DNA from: Anticarsia gemmatalis | Taxonomy: Eukaryota; Arthropoda; Insecta; Lepidoptera; Erebidae | Direction of reading: 5' to 3' | Assembly: GCF_050436995.1 (NCBI RefSeq) | Contig: NC_134745.1 | Coordinates: 7,564,001 to 7,628,000, forward strand | DNA length: 64,000 bases | Part shown: one piece after another, positions 1 to 10,100 of the stretch | Layout: each line of letters starts with the position of its first letter | Position numbering within the stretch: the stretch's first letter is position 1 | Notes under the pieces: generated by a model | What the model was told of the DNA's origin: nothing | Seen by the model: only the letters and a program-made list of their open reading frames with translations | The model's database searches: none | Position numbers and translations under genes: made by a program

Positions 1-1030
1 TTGTAATTTGGAAATTTCGTCAATTCAATTTATATGTATCACAGCGAATATGAGGTTTACATAAGCACAATAAAATAATACAATTTTCATACATACTCTC
101 TAAAGACACAATTTTATAATTCATTCAGTCTTACGCTATCTAATTCTTATATTCTTATTTATATTAAAATCAGTAACTATGATAATAGTGCACTTTGTAT
201 TATATGTTAATAATAAATGTGTGTGCAGTGAATTTGTCTATTACATATCGATCACGGCCGAGCAGATAATAGCACTATGTCAACGATCAAAATAAATGTT
301 TCACACATCTATATGAGATTCTGCTCAGCCGTGACATTAAGTTCGAGGAACTGTTGTACATACAATACCTTTTAGTTTATATAATTAACAACAACGCTTA
401 CAGTAATTACGAATATCATTTGGTTATGAAACCTAAACCTCTTAGACTATTATACCAAATAACGACGGCGATGTGACTACCATTTATATTTGTTTTTATT
501 CTAATTTACCTGTTTCGAGGACAATAAATTCATAAGTGTTACTTAAATATGTGTCATTTTCAATGCAACCGTTAGCTGTTGATAGTTTGGTCGAAGCTCT
601 AAGCTCAGTGTTGGATCAATTTGGCTAAAATTTCGTTTATAATGAATATTTATATTTTGTGTCGTCGTTATAGTTACATAAGAATTTTGTTTTTTTTTTG
701 TAATAACACTGCCGGGCTTCCTAAGTAGTAATTGAAAAGCAATTTACCATCGAGTACTAGGAAAAGCTCGTAATACTGTCGCTGCGTTTAAATCAAATCG
801 TTAGCAACGAACGTAGAACATCGTTAGAGTAGAACAGAATAATGTAGGTCAATATTGGTAGATAAGTAGGTGCCGGCGCGCTACCTGTCGCCGCGTGTGA
901 CCGGGGTATGTACGATATAAAACAATTTCCTTTAATTTGCACTATCTGTGGCGAGCCAAGCTCGGTTAAATGTACCTACTTGTATAAAATGGACAGTGGA
1001 TTAGGGTAAATGATAATTCAGAATATACAA
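1..1030. other. 3' UTR and downstream flank, no other gene seen
   Basis: AT-rich sequence following the stop codon. I see no coding exon on either strand. It contains the candidate polyA signal at 495-500 and a small GC-richer patch at about 868-905. Confidence 0.6.
495..500 (-). terminator. Candidate polyadenylation signal AATAAA for the DIP-like gene
   Basis: Minus-strand AATAAA lies about 530 bases downstream of the stop codon. It is the only exact minus-strand AATAAA I noticed between the stop and the window edge. Neuronal genes often have much longer 3' UTRs, so the true site could lie past base 1. Confidence 0.35.
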
Positions 1031-1101
1031 TTAAAAGTAATATGGCACAGTGATTAGCAGAACTAGAATCCATACAGAGCTTCTCCTCCAGTCGGCGTCA
1101 C
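1031..1101 (-). CDS. DIP-like gene, last coding exon with GPI-type hydrophobic tail
   Basis: 71 nt ending in TAA (1031-1033). The acceptor is ATTGTTCACAG|GTGAC. It encodes 22 residues, starting DADWRRSS and ending WILVLLITVPYYF. A short basic patch, then about 14 hydrophobic residues up to the stop with no cytoplasmic tail, is the layout of a GPI-anchor signal that is cleaved and replaced by lipid. It is too short for the track of long ORFs and was found by matching phase, acceptor and hydrophobicity. Cleavage would probably occur in the preceding GGASQ/TGDAD region (inference). Confidence 0.75.
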
Positions 1102-4100
1102 CTGTGAACAATATTTTTTTATAATTTAGTTACATTTGGACATTTAATATTACTATTATTACGGAAAATACATTTTAGCGTTAAAAGTGTTAGGGAAGCT
1201 TTAAACTAACTTTTGTTACAAAATGATTGATATTTTTGTATTTTATTTTAGATTAAGATTAAGATTAAATGATTTGAAGAGAGAAATCAGTCTGGTGGTA
1301 GTGTTGGACTGCTCCAATATGTTTACATTAAAATCACCACAGACAACCACATACTTATTACTAACAATCAAACGCTTTAATATATTTTTCACTATAGATT
1401 CAAACAAACTGAAGTCACTCATTGGAAGACGGTATATACACATACTATAACTTGCAGCTCGAGTTCTTCACAAGATACTTCGACAGTACGTTCTACTGAC
1501 AAGCTAACTATATCCTTACGTTCTTTGCATTTTAAATTGTTGCTAACTAAAATCATTGACCCTCCATGTATAGCCTTCTTCCTACTGAATGCACTTATCA
1601 TGGAATAATATTGATTATTTAATATTAATTGGTGTGACAGCAATCAATGTTCAGTGACACAAAAAACGTGTGTGTCATGCATGCTTTTTCAAAAATAACT
1701 CTATCTCTAATTCTTTGCCGGATAAACCTTGTATATTTTGGGGTCCTGCTTAAGCGTTTAAATCATTGTTGTTCTTTGTTACATTATGCGTAACAGTGTC
1801 CTTACAAACTAAATTATCAATAATATTAATTCTAGTGAAGAAATTCACACTTATACATAATTGCAAAACACGTGAGAATGAATAGATACAAAACACACCT
1901 GTAACCTGTGATGCGCCACCGACCCAGTTCAAAGGCGTCTTCCCACCGCCTTCGTCTGTTTTCTGCTTCCCCTTATCGATCTCATTCAGATTGGACTGAT
2001 ACTTAGTACCTGCGCCAAACATAAATTAATAAGATCGTGAAAAGATGGAAATGTTTTGATCACCGAAAAAGTTTGGAGGAAAAACGACAAAGTGAACTGA
2101 TTGGGCAAAGGATTCAATATGGCAAGGGACGGGTCGACGGCAGGCGGTCGGCTAACAGTTATTGAAAAGTTGCGCAATATTGTCGAGTAGCCGGGCCAGC
2201 CGTAAATTCGTAATGGTTGCAAAAAATAAAACAGTAACGGGGCTGCGGACGCGCGCCGCCGGTCGCTCGCGCCCGCCGCTACACCACGCCGCAAAAACAA
2301 CCAACCGCAAAACTTACACTCGTGCCGTCGCAACCCCTAAATGGGTTTTTCAAGTTCGCGCGAACATGTTAAAATGATATCCTGAAGCATTAGTCCTCCA
2401 TCATATGTTCATAGATAAATGTCATTCTTAGTGATTTTTCAGACATTACTCTGTAACTCTTCATAATAATAAGATCACCGTGGAACTTTAACAATTTTGA
2501 CTGAGTATTACAACCGTGATCTTTGGTTAGAAGTTTGAAATAATCGCGCTTGCAAAGCTTATTAAGAGTTTGCAACAAGAAAGACGGAAGAGAACACTTG
2601 TCTGTAATAGGTTGTCGCGCAAGATGTTGTCCGGTGCGGCGGGTGGCAACATGTCCGGGGAAATGCCCAACTTCCCAATAACGGCAGAGTAATGACGCGA
2701 ACCAAACAACTTATGAGACCACGATATTACAATATACGCGTAATAGTAGCGCCCACTCATGATTCTATCGTCATATTAATGTAGCGCCTCGCTAAATACA
2801 CATGTGTCTAAATATAAATAAATAAACAACGTTTAAAGAGTATGATGGGAGCATGTTTTTACAGTTAAATTCAAAGAAGATTTTTACTATGTAAACAGTC
2901 GGCTAGTTTTAAAACCTGCACCTATTAACTGGACGTAAAACGAATGTTAGTATTATGATACTAGAAATATGATAGCAACACTTCATAAACCATTTTGTTT
3001 ATAAACGATTTGTAGAGTTTACGAGGGCTCATAACATTCGGAGCCAGTTAACAAACTACCGGCTGGCGACAAGCAGATCGTCGTAACACTTTATGATCTA
3101 TAAACAAATATAACGGCCACTAATAATAACTGAAACAGCAACATACAATGAAAACAAACTGAACGATCTCGTGGGGATACAGCTCGTAAAGGTAATATTA
3201 TCTCTTAATAAACGAAACCGCCGACGTAAAAATGTTGTTTCGATGCATTTTATTGACGCCGATATCAGAAATTGATGAACCCATTGGACCACGACGTTTG
3301 CTGTAGGTGTATTAATTACTATTCCTACATACGTATATTAATGAAATATTTATATTATATTTATATGCGTCTGAACGAGTCTGTAAATTTCGTTATTGAG
3401 TTTCACGCTACTTTAGTTCTTGCAATTAAATTGAATGATACGTGAGGGAGAATGGGAATTCGGAAGACATAATGCGGATGTGAATAAATACTATTAGTTG
3501 GGACACTTTTATTCAATCCATTATTATAATTATAAGTGTCGGTAATCGAAATAGGCTCATTAAATTGTACCTAGACAAGTAAAGATTTATTTCTAGTTCA
3601 ATTGGGCATTGAGAAGGATAACCCAACTGCGTTTTACAAAAACCAAATGCGTTTTATTATTCTCGTTTAGTGAGCGTACACTGATCGAGTGCAATTATAG
3701 TGACTGGTAGAAAGATGCTGTGTTCAAGGCGTAATAAAATTAGTTTGAAAAATAAAAATACAAAAAAGAACAAAGTCAAAAACGGTATATTTTTGCAAAT
3801 AAATACATCATTTATTTGCTTTTATTCTGTTGTGGAGCAGTAACATAGAATGAAAAAAGTTAGTTGACCGACCTTTATCTGTGAGGGGTGTGTCCCGGCG
3901 CGGAGGCCTTGACGGGGGCGGCAAGGTGATAGCGTGAGGATCTGGCGTCGTGGTCGGTGGTGAAGAAGCTGTTACAATGAAAACAAATTATTTTATGACT
4001 CATTCTTAAAAACAATAATAAATCACGTCTTCATTCCATGTGGGTCCAAACATAGTACTCACTGTATAAGCGAATAGTGCCATCAGATTCCCCGCGTGGG

Positions 4101-7100
4101 TTTTTGGCTATGCACTTGTATGTTCCATAATCTTCAGTGTTAATATTTCTTATCAGCAGTCTCATGTGTGTCTTGTAGGCCGGTGCGCCGACTGTATTCT
4201 CCATGTGGTACTTAGGGCTCTCATGAATCATATGTCCATCGTCGCGTGTCCAGTAATTCAAAGAGGTTGGATGTGCTTCAGTGAAACATTCTAAAGTTAC
4301 GTTGTAAAACAGAGGAGCACCAACGAGCTGATGCGGAATCCACAGCATCGGAGGAACTGAAAAACGAGGTTTTATGAGAGAAAATTGTTAGAGAGCTTAA
4401 AATTGAATCTCGTAAGATTTACTTACAGTCAACGCTAACTTTGACTCGTTTCGACACGGTCGGGGGCACTCCGTTACTGGCTATGCACAAGTAAGCGCCC
4501 ATGTCTAATCGGGAAATCCGAGCCATCTCCAACACTTCGCCCTCCCATTCGGAAACTGTAAAAAAGTATCGGTCAAGATTGCGCAAAAAGCAAATTAAAA
4601 GAAATTGGTAAATTCGATGTGTCACCGGAATGCCCCTTGCTGATGGAGATTTTTGAGTTGTCGTCCCGTTTCCACTTGATGGTCGGCTTAGGAGAGCCAT
4701 TAGCGCGGCACGTCAGAGTGACGTTGGCGCCCTCTCGCACGATGACGTCGCTCGAACTCAACGAGTCGTCGATTGTCGGCGGCACTGTAAACAAACAAAA
4801 TACTCTGCTTTGGTGCACAAACTCTAAAGTATACTTAGTTTTAATAAAAATAATAAATTAATGTATACATTGGCTTTATCTCATGCAGCGATGAATTAAA
4901 GAAATATGTATGGTAGAGACGATTTTTCCAACAGTCCTCTGAAGATTAGACTATCTAGTTTCCTTTATTAACATAAAAGCAAACACTTTATTTCAGAAAC
5001 ATTTCGACATAGTTACATATTAGACAAACATATAAGATTTATCCATTTGTAATATGTCATTAATAAAATACTTGCTTTTATGATATTCTTACCAACAACA
5101 TGTAAATAACCGAACTGCGTCTTAGCAGTAACGGTATTGATCTGACACATGTATCTGCCGCGGTCTTCCTCACGCACGTCGGAGATGTGCAGGAACCATG
5201 TTCGGTGCTTGTCGTGCGTCACACTCACGCGCGGGTTGCGTGTGATCACGTGGTTGTGCACTGTCAGAATCGCTGACTGCTCGAAGTGCATCCACGCCAC
5301 CTAGTGACAACATAACACATTGTTTTCATTGTAGAACGACAGAGAACATCCCGAGAAAGTACCTACATATTAGTCGTGCAGGATTTTCAACCAAAGCTAA
5401 TTTTATAGTATGTGTAATGTGCATATTTTTTTTATAATATGGCTCCTTCTAATACTAACGATGTTGTTGTAAAATAAAAGATATAAATATATTTGTTAAA
5501 TACCAATTTCTTCATTGATAGCTCCGTTATATTGACAATATTTATGGAACTTAATAAACACCTTCATAAAATGTAAAACGAAAATAAAACTAGGTGGTGG
5601 AGAATGCCTCAATGATTTCCAATCGTCCTCCCAATTGGACGAGTGACGGAACGGAAATTAAACACTTCTCCGTCAACATATTTTTTTATAAATAAAAGTA
5701 GGTGTCTATCTACAAAATAATTCAGCTGTCAAAAAATCATATTAAGTATTTCTTTTAAAAGATGGCCAAAAATGTATGGAGCCGATTTTAAGTTTACGAA
5801 CACTTCGTTTCATTAGTAGATTTTTTCAATATTACTTAAAGGTTACATGTAAGCACATGAAACTTCTAAAAACATATTTGAATTGTAGTCGTTACCAAGT
5901 TTTGGTGAGCTTCGTTAGCCACAAGTGAATAACGCCTTTTTAAACTTTATCTACTGCTCTTCCTGAGCAGGTTGCACTAAAGTTGATATTTATCCGACAT
6001 TGTCATAAAAGTGCGAATATCTTCAAATACGAAAAATCTTAACATTACTAGCGAAGATAATTGACAACGGAGTTCAGAATCGTAGTGTTGGCAATTGGCC
6101 GTTATGCAGCATCTAGTGTGCGAGTCGTCTCCGCGACATCTGTGTAATTGCACGGAGCTGCCATCGCGTCCTCGCTTCACACCAATTTCCACGGCATTAA
6201 GCGCTTAAAATGCATTTTACCCAGATTGTTATACTCACTACGAGCAAGCTCCTTGTTTTTAATCCTTCTCGTGAAAAAGATTTAATTTGCTCGTTAAATT
6301 ACACCACTTCAGTCTATTTACAAAACCTTTTGTAAACAAGTGCGTCCGTTGAATCATGTGTGTTCCTTGTAGTGTGAAATATTATGGCAGATTGTTTTTT
6401 GACAAGCCTGCAACTCGTTCAAAGTAAACAATTTCTGTAAAAGGAAATCTATAACGCGAAATATTTATTGAAACGCGTTTTCAACTTTTCAATTTTACAC
6501 CGTTTTCGATCTAAACGACAATATTGGTAATAGACAAGTTTTTGAACTTTTAAATAGACTAGATTCTAGATACTAGATACCTAGTAGATGTCTATAAAAT
6601 TAATTAAAGTCTGGTAAACGCTAGAAAAATTAAGTAGAGTTAGGTGTTCTCTGAGCTTCAAAAGTTCGACGTGCATCCTTTATCTCTTAATCCTTCTTTA
6701 AGTTTGAATCATGGGTAGTTCTTTTTATCAAGATTGCGGAGGCAATATAGGGGAAGTTTGGTAGCTAAAACTCGTGCCGGGTCACATCTTACCTATCTTA
6801 AGTGATGCGGCTCTCAGCCGCTGTCTAATTTATAATGGACTTGAGGAAACTTCGCCCATTTTATTATGCAATGGGACGGTAACCCCTCTAATGACGGCGA
6901 CCTGACTTGTCGGCGTAACCTGGGGCTCAACGATATTAAACAGGCTTAGTAATATTTCAACCGATTTACATGAAATAATTTCAACTTGTATTTTTCTTAA
7001 GCGCTTAGTATTTTATTAATCTACGTAGTTCAGAACGACACACAGACTAAAAAAAGTCGGTGGAAAGTTGGAGACAAGTAGGTCGGTGCGGTAGTGGCGG

Positions 7101-10100
7101 CGCGGGCAAGGCGACGCGACGCGGACGGCGACGGTAGATGTAAATCTGATCTGCGTAATTGTGGCCGGCGTCTAATCTAATCACGACGGTGTGTCCCTCT
7201 GCACCGCACTGATTGAATTACGAGCCTCAGAGCGGGCGGCGCGCCGTCGCCATCTGGATGGACAGTCTTCCGACTGATACGCCACCATCGATGTTATTAT
7301 GAATATAATTCATATTAAAACCTTAAGTTTATGCCCTACGCTATTACGTATATTCAGCCGAACGCAAAGATTAAAGCCGTTATCTCGAATCCGTTATAAC
7401 GCTAAGAGATATTGCTCAAAGTTCTCTTTTACTGTTCGAACAATTAAGATAAAATTAAATAGGAATCAAAATTTTATAAGCGGTCGGGAGATAAGCGCTG
7501 AGTGTTGAACTTGACGAAGTTCTCCAATCGTATCGAGCGGTAGGGGTAGATGGAAATGTTTAGTGGGGATCATAACAGGAATGGAATTTATATATCAGCG
7601 TATATTTTGGTAAATTTCGTATAAAAAATAAGAACAAGAATAGCGAAGCATATTCATGGTACAGCAAAATAGTTGGTAACCGCTTGAGTGACTAATGAAG
7701 CCGGCGGAAGTGGCAGATGAAAATATGATATTCGTAATGACGGCGGCGGCTAACTAATTTCATTCGTCTGCGGATCCTAAACGAGTTAGGTCACGACGTC
7801 GTTATGCGAGTTGTTGCCTGCCGGCTCTCCGGACCATTACTTCGAATTTGCAAAATTATCTAAACTCCCGCTATATATATCTCGTATATATATTATGTAC
7901 ATTGTACCTACTTGTTATTTTACTGCAATAACGTAACGTTTTCATTCATATAAGATTAACAACTATTAAAATGTTCAAGATAACTACTTATTGGTAAGCT
8001 AAAATCATTCGTAGAAGCATAGAATTCTAAGAATATAAGCATTTGATTTTTTATTCGGTAACTCAAAATCCCTGCTTCAACGCTTCTTAGGTAAAGTTAG
8101 AGCGGCCTATTAACTCGTTATCTTTTAACCACCTTTAATTTAGGCCCTTCTTTCTTTTTATCTTAATTGTTGAGGCATTAAGGAGGCAAAGTTGAAGTTC
8201 GGAGGCACGGCGGGAGACGTTCTCGTCCCTCAGGACATGCCTGGAAGGCATCGTTTGATTTATAATGGACTCGTTGCAAACTTTGCCCATTCCACCGCAC
8301 ACCGCACCGAACCTCTTTAACGACGGACCCTATCGCCGCAGGAGATGATTCGTAGACGTGTTTAATAATATTACGACAGATTTAATTATGGAACGTTTAA
8401 AGAGCCTCATCTTATGCTATTACCCTAACTTTGTTTGTTTCAACTTGTTCTGCGGTTCATGTTTTTTACCTTTATTATATCTTGCTGTAAGTTCCATTAT
8501 CTCAGACAATATTAACTTTAAATTATTTTACAAACTTATCTAAATTGCAACCTAGCTATCCGAAGAGTATTATTGTTGCCATTTTCTTGGTATATTGTAC
8601 AGCTGAGATAATTATTTTAACCATATTTATCACTTAATGATAGGAGTGGAAGTTCATAATGTCCACTAAAAATCTTTGGTTAATATACACTGAAAACAAA
8701 TATATTAATTGCTGCTTCAACCTTATACCCCGCAATTTAAACTACTTTACAAAGTAACGACATGGTGCAATACAGTAAATTGGAATATTGTAATTTGATA
8801 TACGGAACATTATTTGAAGGAAATCTTATCAAAGCAAAAAGCTCGCAGAAGTACTTACGATACTCTTTACTGGTCTTTGGAGAGATTTGCCCAACAGTCG
8901 CTTTTGATACGACCTTCATAAATATGATAAATATCTAACTGTGTGTTACGTATTCATAAAAGAAAAATTTTACATACGATAGTGGAAGATAGGTACAAGA
9001 AGGAAACTCATTCTCACAAAGCGTATAAAAGTGTGAGTGTCTATGTGCCTAATGTTTCTAAAACTAAAAGCTTATAGAATAGTCCAAAGAAGTACTGAAC
9101 TGATAGAAAATAAACATTTCAAAGGAAAAGTTGCAAATTGTAATAGAACAACAATTCTATAGGTGAGCTATTTGTTGTTTGTCGAATTTCTCTCTCATGT
9201 CAGAAAATGTTAGTACGGTTGACACACTAATGCAATGGCGTAGACAGAAATGAGCGAACATCTTGCACGAGACGGCTTAGCTTAGTTCTGCTAAAAGCCC
9301 ACTTAGAGATCTCTTCAGCTACGGATTTGTGCCGAGGGCTCTCGAACTTTTCGCGGAATCTTCGGCCAATAAGTTATTTTGGGGTTGATGTAAGTAGTGC
9401 TGATCGAAAACATTTTATGACCAATAACTTGAAACTCACATTGATAGATGGTTATGTCACAGTTGACTTTGGACAGCCAACATCTTTTAATATCGCCTCG
9501 TTGTTGTACACAAAGCGCAGACGTATATTTTTAATTAAAACATGAATCGTTATGAGTGGGAGTTGTATGATCGCGAACACGATCATTACATTGGTGGAGG
9601 CACAGCTGGGCGGTCGACGGAACAAGTGCTCTCTGCTCCCCTCATCTTGGGCTCACTTTGCTCATGCGAGCGCCAGTATTAAGGCACGAGAAATATGCCA
9701 GAATTTGAACAGGCGGCGCTCGCATGCGGCGCGAGTGTAACATTGCTGCGACTCGTTGTGGCATGTTATTGCAAACCCACATACGTGCTACTGCCGACTA
9801 TCTGACATTTCATGCCGATGAACCGGCTACGTGCGCATACTTACACACATTTGCATAAAATAGGGAATCTTTTCGTCGAATTGCGTTGTGAGTAAAATTT
9901 CAGCATTAGTAACATTTATGCCATTCTTAAATATCATCTTTTGTTATGTCCTAGACAATAGAATAGATATATGTATAAGTGCAATCACAGTGTGATTACA
10001 ATGTTAGTAAAAAGCTTTAAATATTTATGTGCGGTGTTTTGTTATCTCGCAATGTACTAATTAGAATATTATTACATAATAGGGGAATATAATAATATAC

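Noticed and set aside
1986..2333. 115-codon minus-strand ORF overlapping the Lys-rich exon
   Set aside because: It reads the real exon region in another frame and crosses a GC-rich patch; the encoded sequence has no domain, while the phase-matched exon 2009-1899 continues the Ig protein.
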